From positions 16,097,961 to 16,161,960 of the forward strand of contig NC_083646.1 of assembly GCF_963576545.1 (NCBI RefSeq): a stretch of DNA of 64,000 bases, in the 5' to 3' direction. Positions 11,151-25,199 of the stretch are shown piece after piece. A model generated the notes under the pieces. The model did no database searches. It saw only the letters and a list, made by a program, of their open reading frames with translations, and was not told the DNA's origin. The stretch comes from Limanda limanda (taxonomy: Eukaryota; Chordata; Actinopteri; Pleuronectiformes; Pleuronectidae). Made by a program: the position numbers and the translations under genes. Every line of letters starts with the position of its first letter. The stretch's first letter is position 1.

Positions 11151-14100
11151 TGTCAATGTAATATAATACAGATCATGGAATTCTCCTAACCCTGATTATT
11201 GTGGGACAGATGAATTAATTCAGACACTGAGAGAGGGTTTATGTTGATGTGTTAGTTAGGACGAGAGCTGTCAGGCCTCCTTTGTACAGCCTATGTGAAA
11301 TGGCTTCTTGTAACCAAACACCTGTTGAGCAAAATGAAAACCTCGGCTGGTAGGACCGGGTCTGCCAGGACCTGTTTGTGGCAGTTTGTTTTTTAGTTGT
11401 TGCCAGTGTATTCATATATGTATACGTTGTGCTTTACAATCATAAAATCCACAGAGCGCTCTCATTGAATCTGATCAACACGTCCCCCTCTTCTTCTCCT
11501 TAATCACAATCCTCAGCAGGGGATCTCACTCTTCATCCCACCTCTTTCACTCTGTGTGTTCATGCAGATGCTATTAAACTTGAATGTTATGCACAGTTTG
11601 AGTTTTCTACCATCTGTAGTCAGACTGCATCAACAATAAAAGTTATCCCACTTGCCAGTCAGATGAGATTTTATTGGGCTTTAGATTAGATTGAGGCTCT
11701 TGGTTTAACAGCTCACTGAAGGCCTGCTGACCCCTGAAACTCTCCACGTTTCTCTTCTATTTGAGCTCTCTATGTAGTCAATCTACTCTTGTCTTGTTGG
11801 GGATCTTATTTGGTGTGAACATAAGGTTCCAATTTTTTTTATTCTGAAGGAAATAAAACAAACATTGACCCCTGAAGAAATTAAACCATTTTACATTTTG
11901 ATAAGCAAAGTTTTTTTCTGATGTTCTCCTACTGTGAAATATTAATACTTGGGCAAACATCAGCGTAGTTTCACTACCACTCAAAAAGCAGGTATTGAAT
12001 TGAATCACCTATATAAATGTGAAGTTGCAAGAAATGTGAGTACATTGTCATGTAAGTTGTAAAAGTTATATTATAAATTATAATTTTGTATATTCTACAT
12101 GTTAAATTAAAAGCCCCCTCTATTTCAAAACTGTCAAATACTTCTATTTTTTCAGATAAGGAGTATATTTATTGTGTTTTGACTGCTATCATAACAAGAG
12201 TAAAGCTCTCCAGGCACAGCTGTAACAGCTGGTTCCCCGGAGGAACCCTGGACGCTGCTGACCAAAGAGGCTGTGAATTCAAAGCATAAAAAATACTGAA
12301 ACTAAATGACAAAAAATGAAGCCATGTCATAAAACCTGGCCTGGGCTGCACAGCAGGGTGTTCCTGTAACCCGAATGTCTCCATGGTGCACATAAGTAAA
12401 CAACATCATGTTACATGAACTATAGCTTTGTGCAACTTTACAGTTTTAGTTTCACTTTCCTGTGTCGAATTACATTGTTGAGCATCACCTTGTCTTGCGA
12501 ACTAATTGGTCTCGATCCATTGATTATTTCCACAGAAACTTATCAACATTCCTCTCTAGTCGTGTCATGTTGGTGAGTTTAGCCATTTTTTTGTAGATGT
12601 TCCCACAGTGACCCCAGTCCCAAAGTCTGTATTTAAACAATTAGATGTCAGAGGCTGCGTGATACCTGATGATTGTGCTTTAGCTCATTCAGTGAGAAAA
12701 CGTCATCATTTAGTAGCAGATTAAAAGTTTTGATCTTTAGTCAGTAACCTACAGACCCTCAAGTGTCTTGTGTCGGCGTAATATTCAATTTGTGGGTGTT
12801 CGGTACAGGTGTGCATTTCATTGGATAAATCAGAACCATTTCCAACATGTATCAACCAATCAGAACAGATCGTTGAACCTTTTTTCCCCTATAGAGGCCA
12901 ATTCATCAGAAAACAGCTCGATAAGCCAATCTGCCGTCCTCATGTGCCTGAGGTCACGCTGATATCGCAGAGTGATCTCGTAATCTGACATGACGGAGGA
13001 CTCTTACAGTACACATTCACTGAGGTAACATAATGATCCAGTGTGTGGGTGTATATATCCATACAGAGAAGGTTGTATATCCCACTTTAGAGCACGTTCA
13101 GGGACAGTGCTTCAACCTGTATTGGATGACAAGTCAACTGAGCGTAACCGAGCGAGAACTAACAGGAAATCAATGAATCCAGCCACCTGTCCCACATCGA
13201 TGCAGCGTCTCACTTTCTCCACAGAAGTGCACTCATCTTGCCGTCTGTCTCCTTGGTCTGTCTCTCACTCTCTTTTTTTTTCTTCTCACTCAGCTTTCTG
13301 CTCAGTCTCTGCAGTGAGCTTCTTTGAAAGCCACAGCATCTCTCTATTTTAAGGACTCCTTTTGTTTCCCTCCCTTGTTTTCAAATGATCGGCCTCGCTG
13401 AGATTGAGGATGCGTCTCAGAGGACGAGCGGGACGGCGGGAGAGAAGAGGGACGAGAGGTGGCGAGCGGGCTCTTTGGGGTCCGGTTTCTCCCTAACCAG
13501 ATCTTTTACGAGGCGATGACAGCTGGAGGAATGCACCGCTAATACCCCTAATGTGGGTCACGTGACCTCTGGGCTTGGTTTCAGTCCAGAGCAATCTGAA
13601 CGGTCTGGGTGGTCAGGGGAGAGAAAGAGGTGCATCCATAACGCGTGTGCGTCATCTACTGTATGTGCACTCACTGTGAGTTGATCTCATTCAGATGCAA
13701 TGCGTGTTTGCAGGAATACAGGATTGTTATCATACACTGGAAGCAGACTGGCGTGGCTGTGTGTGGCCTTGCTTAGCGGACAGACTATAGACTGTACCAC
13801 CCAGCAACAACGAGGACAGCCACTGACACATTTCTGTCTGTCTCATTACAAAGGTTGATTTGCATTCAAGTTGGCCCTGTTTGACTTACATGACTTGTCA
13901 TAGCAAGAAGTTTTTTTTCCTAAGAGTTGTGGTAAAGACATTGGATGCCAGCGAGTGTTTGCTTGTCGCTGGCGCTTTGTTACCAAGCAGTGTGCAGGTA
14001 TTGACACTCGTCTTAACATCTTTATCTTTCACGACCTTGTGTTTACACTAAGGCTCTGTGTCTTTAGCTCTCTGTTGTTGACAACTGTTACTGTTCAAAT

Positions 14101-14536
14101 AAGATAAGCACACCGAACACAGCGTGGTGATCCAACGTGTTGTCATTAAACATTCAATCATTTTGCTTTCTGGGGGAAATCCGAAGAGAAATAGTTGTGT
14201 TTGGAAAGATTTATCAGCATAATTAATTGAATGAATTGTTCATTAGTGTTCACCCATGTCAGACATAGCAATGTAGATTTTAATATTCCCCTAAATGTGT
14301 GTGTCTTTGGGTTCAAGGAGGTGCAGAAACGAGCAGACTAAAACAAATATTTTTTTCCAAACTGTAGCAAAAGGGCTTCAGGTAAATTTAAAGCTACTTA
14401 TAGGATCTTTTTTTATCCATGCAGAAAGTTTGGGTTTTATTTGCCCAGGTTTTATGCCGCAAGTTTAACACAGTGGTTGTGAAGAAAATTATGTGTGTGG
14501 TACCCAAAGCATCAGAATGCTACAGAAACCACTCTC

Positions 14537-14900
14537 AGCTGTGTCCCAATTCAGTTGTCCTTCGTTCGGACGCTGCATTTGAAGACCACAGTCGAATAAC
14601 TAGGCTGCCTCATTTTCGAAGTCTCCTTCAAATGCTTCCTTCCAAAGCAGTGAAGTCTCCAACCGGTGGATCCTTCTCAGGCCAACAAATCCCAGGATTC
14701 ATTGCGCTTTGGTGACCAACCCTTTGTCAAACAGATGATAATGATGGCAAGCAAAGAGACCAAATATTTACACTTTTAAATGTAAGTATCAGGCTTCAAC
14801 TCAACCAAATGGTACACATGTTAAAAATAAACAAAGGCCGTTAAAACTGTCCTTTGTTGTCCTACTGCAACTCTGTTGCTAGGTGACAGTGGCAAAGAGT
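14537..14900. repeat. Fragment of a DNA-transposon-like repeat
   Basis: Begins with CAGCTGTGTCCCAATTCAG, a sequence I recognise as the end of a common fish DNA-transposon family, followed by runs on the theme CCTTCRAA / GAAGNCC. No matching inverted end is found downstream, so only one side seems to be present. Confidence 0.4.
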
Positions 14901-16571
14901 GGGACAAGCTGGTACACAAACCATGGAAAGCCTCTGTAGACCAGACCGTCACATTTTGGTTTGGCCTTCATGGGCTGCAATTGAGACACTGGTCCTATAT
15001 TAATTGTACTGGTAAATTTAGAGAACACTCTGTCAGCAGTTTTCAGTGGTACTTTTTATTCCCAGAAAGGACTTCTATGGATTATCCAGAGTAACTTTGA
15101 TGTTGTATCTGGACCTAGATTTTGATGTTGTTGATATATTTCGATATCGTTTTTCATGAGAATGCCATTTACTTCCAGTGATTTGGAGTGGAGGCAAAGT
15201 TGATATCCCGAAAACTTTAACTGTTTCGTTTCACTGAAATGATCTGTTCGGGAAGGTTCAGAGGAAATGTTGGGAGAATTTTGGCATTTAGTGTTCTTAA
15301 ATGATAATTATTTTGGGATACACAAACACCTACAGTGTATGTATGCTCAAAGTGAGATTAATGGCTGACATGTTTTTATGCATTTTGTATATTCAGCGTT
15401 TCTCAGCTCCTCACATGCACACACAGATTTACCAAGAGACTGTTTGAGCTGCACTTGATTGTCGTGTATGATTGATGAGCTGTCTCATTCGGCCCCGGAG
15501 CTGCAGGCTCAAGATATAGAGGCTTGCACACCGCACACACATTTGATAGCCTTTTATAAGATTGTCTCAGATGGCTGATAGAGTCACTCCCGTAGGTTGA
15601 AGCGCTGTTCTGAGGGACACAAGATAACAGTTTACAAGAGCTCTCTCTCTCCCTCTCTCTCTGTCTCTCTCCTACGCATTTGCGCACTCGCCCTCTGTCC
15701 TGTTATTCTCTGTCTCGCACTCTTTTGCCTCTCTCTCCCTGTCACAGACGCTCACAGACACACACACACATTCAGAGAAACAAACGCACTTACAGACAGG
15801 TTATGGCACATGGCGTATGCACACATGCATGGGGTTTGAAGTAGGCGTTGATGGAGAGGAGAGTCTCTGTCGACAAGCCACTATGAAGCACCGTGGCACC
15901 GGGCAGCATGGGCACCTAGGGCTCATAGGAGGGAGCATAAACTGCAATCCGACTCCGAGGCTGAATGGAGTTGTTTGTCACCGTGGGTAGCAATTACTCG
16001 GACTGGCCTGGCTTTGAGTAAACTCCCTGATCAGAAGGGTGCCCCTCTGCCAGGGCCTGGATATGAAGGCCGGGGGACGGAGGATGTGTGGATACATTCT
16101 GCGGCCCGGTCCTTGTGTTTGAACACACTCAGGCTGAGCTTCCACCTGTTGACTCTTCCCCCTTTTCTGTGTTTGTGCAGCAGCTCCAAAAGCACCAGCA
16201 GCTCCCGCTTAACAGCTCAGATTAACACGGTCACAGGTTACTGAGATGCAGAGATAAGACATGGCACCGGGTCACGCATGGTGCTGCGGCTGTGCAGGAA
16301 GCAGCACTACAGCAGCTGCAGAGAGAGGAACAAGCACAGGCTGAGGAGGAATCTGCATGGGTGACTCGATAGAAAATGTGATAACGTCAGGAAAACAGAT
16401 GTCATGGTTCCGTCATTGAGCAGCGTGTGGACGCAGATTTCTAATCCAGAAAAGTGAGAGTATAAAATAAACTTTATTATTTTCCTTTGCCTACAGAAAA
16501 AAAACAAGATATAGAGTTCATTTTCTTAATGAAAGGTCCAGACCCTCAGGTGGATACTTTTTTTTTTTGAT

Positions 16572-16609
16572 ATCTAACTGATGATAATGAGTATTTTCAT
16601 CAGTTAGAT
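16572..16609. repeat. Perfect 13-bp inverted repeat (hairpin)
   Basis: ATCTAACTGATGA (16572-16584) and its exact complement TCATCAGTTAGAT (16597-16609) flank a 12-base spacer. It follows a run of about ten T. The stem is too short for a microRNA precursor and no terminator function is implied in a eukaryote. Confidence 0.8.
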
Positions 16610-16872
16610 TTATTACCAGCGAGCTGTGCGTTTGCCTCTGTCTGTAGTCAATTAGCTGAAGACGTTGCGTCTTATCGCAGGATCACATTCTTTCTCGGCT
16701 GCACCGTGACTGAGAGAGCAAACACAAAGCAGTCGAGTGTGAACGACGGGTACAGTAAGCTGCGTGGGAGAATTTGCACTGTGATCTTGACATCCACGCA
16801 TCAGTGAAACTTGTGGGCGCAGGGAGGGCAGCTTTTGAAAATGTCAGTTCCTCTTTCTATATTTATCTCCCC

Positions 16873-16917
16873 CTCCCCACACCCTCCTCCTCCTCCTCCT
16901 CCTCCTCCTCCTCCTCC
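16873..16917 (+). repeat. CTC trinucleotide microsatellite
   Basis: About twelve CTC/CCT units ending in a C run. Confidence 0.9.
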
Positions 16918-19799
16918 CCCCTGTGCTTTGTCACTCTTTTATTTCATTTTCGCGACACTCGTGTCCAAACACAGAGGAATTTCTGTGACGGACACTTGGT
17001 GTCTGTTTCAATTCTGTGACAGTAACTCCATGTGAAGCCTGAGAGTCCCTGATGCATTTGTTGCATGTCACATGACCATTTTTGCCTCTAAGCCGTTGAA
17101 TCGAACCTAAATCTTCAAACTCATGAAAGGTATGAATACTGTATAACTACAATAGCTCGGTTTACACTCCCATCACAAATTGAAAATGACATATCAGCTC
17201 TGTATATAATATATCACTTGCCCCTCAGGGACTTTACTCAGGGCCATAATCATAATCCATAATCACCACCCAGAGAAACCCTGAGACGTGATTTCCTGGA
17301 AGCCTTCCTCATAATGTATATATAATGTTTACTCTAACACATATAAAGACGACGGTGCTCATTAATGCTTCAGCACCGTGGAAAAGAGGAAAAGATAATA
17401 AGAGAGTGTCGCGAGGCTGAAATTGCGAACTGAGTGGAGAGAGAGAGTTGAGTGTTGCTGTGTGGATCCGAAAGAAATGGATGGAACTAGAAAGAAAAAA
17501 AACGACAGAGGCCAGTGCTCAGTGTGTCAGTGTCTCACAGGATCACATATCACATCTGCTGAGGATTCATATCGATTGGCATTAACAAAAGACTTGCATG
17601 CTGTACTCCATTAGCTGGCTCTTTGGTTGCGTGTCCAACACCACGCTTTACTTGCTGTGTTTTATCTGTTATTGTGAAAATAAATAAAAATAAAGATATA
17701 TTAGGGCTGTCACTTCCTAAATATTCAAAACTCAATCAAGTGCTCTTGCCCCTCGCCCCGCATATTTTTACAAATATATAACTGATGACACTTAACAAGC
17801 TTAACTTTTCCCCCACGTTTGAGCAAATCGTTGAATATGTTTAATTAATGCCCGAAGTTACATTTTTACACTATTTTGCCTCATTATGCTAATTGGGATA
17901 ATACAAAGGCATTTCCAGACCTGGTTGTTGATCCTACATACTTTGGATTTCCAAATAAATTGTCTATACTCTGGTGTAAACCATATTTTTGGATCTTAAC
18001 TCAAACTTAATTTCATTCCAAGTCTTGTATATTCAGTGAAATTTTCTGAATTGAATTTGGTATATGTTCTTACTTTGAAAGGGCTAAGAGTTCAACCTTT
18101 GCCACCTTCTCCTCAGGTGAGATGTTACATGAACGAGACGTCATGAGAAAGACGATGATATAATATAGCACAGCATCAGCACAGCTATAAGCCCATAACA
18201 GGCATAAATTCTAGTCTGTGGATCCACATCATTATTGTAGACTGAGCATAAATGTCACAAAATGTCAGGATATCTACAGTTGCTTGAAAAGTAATTAACA
18301 GATCTCTTCAGGATCAATAACAATATTAAACTTTCAGATGGGTCACTGTTGTATGGGTGTGCAATGCTTTATATGTTGAATACTCCTTTAAACACAGCGG
18401 CGCTTTGAGCTAAATGCTAACGTCAGCAGACACCAATGTGATTAAATGTGAATCAATAGTCTGAATAAGTAACTTCCATGTAAACAGCATTACCTTAACA
18501 CAAATAAGGTCATACTCATACCCAATAATTTAATTAAGACATATTAGGCCATGCTTTATAACATGTAAACAGAAATATAAATACATATTAGTGACTTATG
18601 TATGTATGTATCATAATCAAAATAGGGTCTTATTCAGAATGAGGTCAATAGTCAAATATCCTTTGTAAATAAGTCACTGACAGTGTTAACATGTTGACTT
18701 AAAGAAAGTGTAATATTTATAGTTTTCTAGTTATTATCTAATCAGCTTTGGATAAAATGTACAGCTGAATTTGTGTACCAAACTTTAAGTAGATACATTT
18801 AATAGCTGCTGAGATTCTTCAGTCAGGACCAAAGGGGGAACCACCTGACCAACATCCACAGAGCTGCTTGGCCACCAGTACCGTTCTTACATCAGAGATT
18901 CCTCAGCTCCACAGTTTACAATTTATAACATCAGCTGCATCAGTGATCACTTCAATACCTCAATAACACACACACTCGTTGGTGTCTGTTCACCGGTGCC
19001 ACTAACAGATGTTCCACTTCTCACTGGGTCTCATCAAACCATGTGCTGTAGCTGCACCCCCCCACCACGGGTTGGACCTCATGTTACAGGATAAGATGTG
19101 TTTAACTTTTATGTGAGTTTTATTTTGAGGTGGAGGGTGAGAACGAAGTGATGAAGCGATGAAGTGGCTTTTATACACTAGGTGGGCTCCCCCATTTTAA
19201 ATAGATCTCGTTTCTATCCAAACACCACAGTCATGTGTCCAGCGGGGGGGAGGTCAGTTTACAAGACCACACGTCTGGCCGAGTCTGCCCTCGGAACATA
19301 GACCCTCTCTGAGAACGCCCATATTTGCCCGTCTGACTGCCTGTGTCTGCAGTTTATGTGGGTGAAAGTCCAAAAATATTTCATGTGCATGGTTGTCTGT
19401 AAATGCTCAAACCGCTCGTTTGGTCTAAATTATAGTCTGTGGCTGCTGCAAAACAACACAAAGTTTCTTATAAAGCACCATGTTTGCATTTTAGGTGTTG
19501 CTGGCCTCTGCAGCATATTGTATTGGTAGGTGTGTCATATATGTGAAATTGCCTCATGTGACCACCACACCACAGGAGAGCCCTTGTTTCCATTTACTGT
19601 AACTGAGAACAGCTTTGCATAACTTGAGCCTGACAAGCTCATGGCCAGTGAGCAGCATATGGTTCCAGGAAATCTCGCTCTCACACCATCGCTGCTCTTC
19701 CCCTATTGATCCCAGTCTTCAAAAATTAATATCGTCTCTGTTGTCGCTTGCAAAGCCGTTTGACTTAGCACCTCGCAGCTCCCTGTAGCCTTCTAACCA

Positions 19800-20160
19800 G
19801 ACTGTGTGTCTGCCGTCTCCGGCCTCGCTAATCATTGCGTCCGTGTAGCGCAACTTTCCTGTCAATCATCGCCACAGTGGCAGTCTTGTTCCCGAGCCTC
19901 CGCTGCCCTCGCCACCTTCCCGTCCGAACCCCTCAGTCTGAGGAACAGAGGACAAAGGGATGACGGATGGGCGAAGGTCCCTCGCAGGGAAGTACAGTAT
20001 AGAAGGTGCGCGCTGTAAAGAGTGACAATGAGCGCATTCAGGCCGACACAATGCAGCGTCCTCGGCCAGAGAAGCCAGCAGCCTGTGAGAGAAGCCCGGC
20101 ATCAGGCCGCCGCGGTCCCCTACAGCTGCCGGCCGGCCAGCAGCCCCAGAGAGCCGGGGG
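19800..20160. promoter_or_regulatory. GC-rich patch, possible promoter or untranslated exon
   Basis: GC- and CpG-richer than the surroundings (GCGCGC, CCGCGG and GCCGGCCGGCC near 19.99-20.14 kb), with mixed frames and no protein homology. It could be a CpG island for a hivep3 alternative first exon. There is no direct evidence of transcription. Confidence 0.25.
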
Positions 20161-21382
20161 TAATCACCACCGCCTGAACAACACTCCTATTGAGTGCAAG
20201 CAAATAAACCGAGAGATGAAACACAGAGCAGAGGAACAAGGGGGAATCTGCAGGAGGAGCACCCGGGGAAGAGGAAAACTCGGAGTTGATTTTGACAGCG
20301 AATAAGCGGGTGAATGAGGAGAAAAACAAATGTAGTGAATGGAAGCAATTAGAGAGGGAGAGCCACGTGTCGCTGGCCTGTGAGGAACCATGTCCCCTCT
20401 GCGTATCTTCTGATCGGCAGCCCAGCCATCCGCTCCGCTCTGTGTGCCGGCTTGTCACTGTGCGAGTGTGTTTATTTAGAGTGTGTGACTCACACTTCCT
20501 GTGCTCTGCCAGTGAGGCAAAGCTCTATGGAACAGCAGGACCTCCGCTCATTCTGAATTCTCTCTTTCTCTTTTTGTTTCTGTTTCTCTCCACCTCTCAC
20601 TCCTTCTCGCTCGCTCTCGCGTCGCACCGCTGATAGGCCGAGCCCGAGTTCTGAGTAATGCGGGGGCTTGCTTGAATGGGATGCAACTCTGGAATCCATT
20701 TACAGATGCGGTGCACAGTGGCAATCCAGCTGGAAGTGGAAGGTTCACGTTTAAGAGACGTCCTGGTGTAGGGAGAGAGTTTGCCTCATAGGACCGAGGC
20801 CGCTGGGCTACTACAGTGAGATATCTTCGCTGATAAGGAGGTGATAACTGCGAGGTATTGCCTTCCGGGTTCTGTGTTGTCGGGGAAAACCCGGTGTTAG
20901 ACCTGTTTGTAATCCTATCCATCAGCAGGATGCCACCGTCGCTGAACGTGTGTGAGTGAGAGAAGCAGCAGCCGATGTTGACCGTCCTGCATGTGTATAG
21001 GTGCATGTCTTGGTTTGGCAGCATCGGTAATGAGAAACTTTGGCATTTGATGCTGTTCCTTTGGTTTCACAGACGATGATGTGATTTTTTATGAAGACGT
21101 TACTCAGGCTCTCAGATTATGAGTCGCTTTTAGTTTCCACACCTCCCCCCTCATCCCTTCCTTACTGTACATTTGTGCTGTGGAAACATTCATTTAGCTC
21201 TTTCCTCTCGCTCTCCTTCTCTCTCCTCGATTCCTCTTTTTTTGCCTCACCTCCAGCTCCCTTCTCTCTTTCTCTCTCTCTCTTTCTCTTTTTCTCTCTC
21301 TCCATCCCTCTGTCTCTGCAACACACCCACTCAAAGAGTCATATCCGCTCTCGCTCTCTGGCTCTCCCTGCTTGTCTCACAG

Positions 21383-21428
21383 TGCCTGTGAAGCGTCTCT
21401 AAGGGGGAAGACCAGACTGCTCTGTCAG
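21383..21428 (+). other. Candidate small untranslated exon
   Basis: A long pyrimidine tract (about 21190-21380) ends in CTCACAG, followed by 46 bases and then TCAG|GTAATC. Both sites fit splice consensus and the strand matches hivep3. Nothing shows that it is used. Confidence 0.2.
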
Positions 21429-22347
21429 GTAATCTAAACTCTGCCTGTTTCTCACTCCCTCTGCGCCTCCCTCGCCTCCTCCTGTCTCACTCTCTCCTCC
21501 CCCTCTTTCTCTCTTCTCCGTCCCTCATTGTTTTTACTTTGCTTGTCCGGTACAGCAAACTAGTCATTTATATAGTCAGTTATTTTGTATTTTGTGAATA
21601 CATTTGATATTTCTTCATAAATTTGCTATTTGGTACCTTATAATCTAGCACCTTAGTACATAGGATGGGTATGTTGTTGGTTTAAGAGTTTCAGCTTGTC
21701 TTTCCTTCACTGCAGGATAATGTACCTGAGATGCTTCAGTAGGTGACAGGGTTCTTCTGATCTGTATGTATATTATAGATTCAAATTCACTGGTTTTATA
21801 AAAGTTGGGAAACATCCGCAGTGTCAACTGGGTGACACTTATTGTATTGTATTGTGAGTTAAAAACCTTATGTTGTGCTATATATTGCACATGTAATTAA
21901 AATTAATTAATAAAAAGTGGCTACAAAAAAGATCATTTCCAACTGTAAAGTTTTCGGCCACAAATAAAATGACAACCTGCAATTTAGCCCAGGTTGTGGC
22001 CAGTTTGTTTTGAGTTCATTATGTCACCACAGGATCAGATTTCTCTCTGGCAGGGGTATTATTAAAAAACTCCCGAGTGCAATCCCTCTCCTGTCATGGA
22101 GGTGCGCATTACCCCCGGCTTTGCCTCGCCACTCGCCTCTGATTCAAAGGCCCGGTATTGACCCGCAGTTCACTGGCTCGTGTTTAATCAAAGTGAACAA
22201 CAGTGCAACGGACGTGAGCTGCCAATCTTATCAAAGCCCTGTGAAATCTTCCCGTCTCGCCTCAGAGGTGCAACGATCCCTGCACGCATCCCGCACAGAG
22301 CCGAGGGAGCCAGTGAGTGAGAGCTGTGGTATGTGCTGTTTTTTCAG

Positions 22348-22398
22348 ACGGCGTCCTCCTTAGCGCGCTGCTCCGACTGACAGCAGAGGTATTCCTGG
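22348..22398 (+). other. Candidate small untranslated exon
   Basis: TGCTGTTTTTTCAG precedes 51 GC-rich bases that end in CTGG|GTGAGT, a strong donor. An earlier alternative donor (GAG|GTATTC) lies at 22388. Orientation is the same as hivep3. The assignment as a hivep3 5' exon is a guess from position. Confidence 0.25.
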
Positions 22399-22938
22399 GT
22401 GAGTGTGAGTCTTGATGACTCGAGGTCTTATGCTCTGCTGTCTGGTTTCCCCCCCTCCCAGTCTTTCGAGTGTTTCTCCTCTTGGTTCTGTGATTGCTTT
22501 GTGTTCCTCCTTATGATTTGAGGCCTGAGTCTGACTGACAGCGTTGTTTATTTGCTGGTGCTGGTGGAAAATGTGTGAGTTAACTTATACTCTGATAATA
22601 CTGCAGAGCTTCTTCTGCAGCATCAAACGTTTGCTCGTTGTGTTGCTTCCTTGAAATTCTGAGCTGTCAGGTGGCACCGTGCGTATTCATCTGCTGTGAC
22701 ATCAACCCCTCGTCACTCAAAGGAGGTTAGATATCAAGGGTCATGCCAGCTTGTCAACACATGCAGAAACCAAGCATTTCCCCTCTTCACTTCCTGCTGC
22801 CAGTGTGTGTCTGTAGTCAGAGAGGATGCTGGGAGATAAATTTAGACCTCCAGCTCCCTCTCCATCTGCTGTTGCTCAGAGTAGGCTGGTTTCCATAGGA
22901 ACCTGCACCGGGCTACAGCCAGTGAGAAAAAATTGGGG

Positions 22939-22991
22939 ATGTGTGTTTGTGTGTGTGTCTGTGTGTGTGTGTGTGTGCCTGTGTGTGCATG
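22939..22991 (+). repeat. TG microsatellite
   Basis: Interrupted TG units. Confidence 0.85.
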
Positions 22992-23284
22992 CATTTGGAG
23001 GGGCGGTACAGTATGACAGCAGATTTTTTTTTTAAACACTTAAGTGGGTTTATCTATTCTCTGGGCACAAAGTAATTTAATGTTTAGCCCATATTTGTTT
23101 CCGTCATTACCAGCTGCACCTCCACTTCTGGGTATTGATGAGGAAATGAAAACTGACTCTGCCGGCTGAACCCTCCTGTGCATGATAATGAAGTTTTAAC
23201 TGTAAGAGTGCCGCCGAGCTCCCGAGCCGCTTATTGAGCTGGAGATGAGCTCAATGTTTGTTTTATAGGATTTACACACCTTTG

Positions 23285-23496
23285 GAAGTGAACTCATCTT
23301 CCTTATGGGGACAAACAATAAGTCCCAATAATGTTGATTGTTAAATTTAACGTGAAGACGTCTTAATGTTATACGTAGGTTTGGTTTAAGTTATGGTTAT
23401 TGTTAAGCAAGTAGTAACTAGTAAGTAAATAGTTAAGGTTATAGTAAGTCCAGGAAATCAAAGACAATGTGATGTCCTCTGAAGAAATAGAGACAC

Positions 23497-23561
<65 letters not shown>

Positions 23562-23620
23562 TGGGTGTGTGGGTGGGTGTGTGGGTGTGTGTATGAGGAC
23601 ATCTAGTGAGCGCTTCCATG
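23285..23620 (+). repeat. Repeat unit carrying a TG microsatellite
   Basis: Starts with CCTTATGGGGACAAACAATAAG, of which the core TTATGGGGACAAA is typical. It continues through TTAAGGTTATRG-type units and ends in a (TG)n array at 23501-23591 with GGGTGTG variants. The reverse arrangement (CA array plus CCTAACC-type units and GGTCC) recurs at 54.9-55.8 kb. I read this as one family of fish repeat in which the microsatellite is part of the mobile unit. Confidence 0.5.
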
Positions 23621-25153
23621 TGTTAGGGCTCCCATGGGAGCAGAAACATCAGTGCCTGCTTCTGCTGACAAGGCCCCTTTGCGTGTCCATACACACACAC
23701 ACTCATGTGTCTTGTCCACACACATTCCTCACTCATCCTGTCTTCTCCTCTCACAGAACCAGTCGTTAATCACATTTTCTTCGCAGACACCAAAACGAAG
23801 TTCACACAACAAATCACTGCATGCACCAAACAAGGCTGTTGTGTGAATAATCATAAGGTGGCATTGAGTCAGACTGGAACTGGGCAACACGCTCCTGTGC
23901 TCACTGTTTGCCGTTTAGCAAACTGCTACTATTATTAGCTTTGTGGTTTCGAACCGACGCCTGCCGTCAAAAGAGCATTACACTGTATAACAGCTGCATC
24001 AGTGGCTTCCTGCTCGCACCTCAGCCTAAAAATAGCACAAAGGGAAGACCGCCCTTTCCCCGCCCTCATCAATGAGGTTAGACAAATTCACACGTCCTGT
24101 GTGTTTTATCTTATATGACTGTAATATCCTCATGTTACAGTCAACACATTGTGTGTGTATATGAGCCCCCTGGCGCACTGAAGTGTTGCGTGTCATAGGC
24201 AACACTGATAACAAGTCATCCCCGTGGAATGAGGATGATGAGAAAGGAAAACCCCTCGTCGAACAGTAGGAGGATGGGCTGAGTAGTACCAGGGCAGGTC
24301 ACCTCAGGGCGCCGCAGCTGATTGGCTGGTCAGAGCTGTCAGAGCGGATTTGGCTTTGCTGTGCGCTGGTGGGTATTTCTCTGGAGAGAGTGGTACTGTA
24401 CGCTGTATGTGTGCTGTAGGGTGTGCGTGTGTGTGTGTGTTTTGGCTCAACGTAGCCTCGACTCTGGCATTCCTTCCCCTCATCTTCCTGGCCAGGCCCT
24501 GACTGTGTGTTTCCCCCCTCTCAGAGCTGGCAGTCTAGACGGCCATGAATAATGTAGGCAGCGCTCTCCCTCAACCTTAAACCCTTCTAATCGCCGTGTT
24601 TAAGGGCTGCATCAACAGCCATGCCAGAGATCATTAAAACTTACACACTCTTAACCGACCACACGAACAAAGACATTCATTACAAGGAGGTCGAGGCAGA
24701 CGATTTGTCGAGCTTAACTCCCTCTCCAGTTCTGTTTTCTATGCACAGCATCATCCCGCTTATCACCCGGACCCTAACGTATTTTACCAGTCCTTATCCA
24801 CACCCACCCTTCATTCATCCGTTTTTTATTGTCACGTCACTTTCCTCTGTGTGTGAGGAACTGCACTGTTCTCTTCGGTAAGCTCCATTCCCCCCTGATC
24901 TAACTTCTCCATATGGACCTCCAGAGAGTAATGTGTCCCTCGCAAACAGATCAAGACAGACAAATCTTTAGCTGTCACCACATACACGAGTCCTCCCTCT
25001 GCAGCCGAGACTGTAGAAGTGAATTTTAATGGTGTTGATTCGGTTTGTTATGCTGCCTAATTGCCAAGTGCTGATGGTATAAGTCTGCTGTAATCAAAGC
25101 GCTGGTCTGCTTGGAGAAAACGCACACTAAACAGATGATCGGCCCTAACAGAT

Positions 25154-25199
25154 GTGTGTGTGTGTGTGTGTGTGTGTTTGGTGTGTGCGTGTGCGTGTC
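25154..25199 (+). repeat. TG microsatellite
   Basis: TG units with TTTG and TGCG interruptions. Confidence 0.8.

Noticed and set aside
16572..16609. MicroRNA precursor
   Set aside because: A 13-bp stem is too short for a canonical hairpin precursor.
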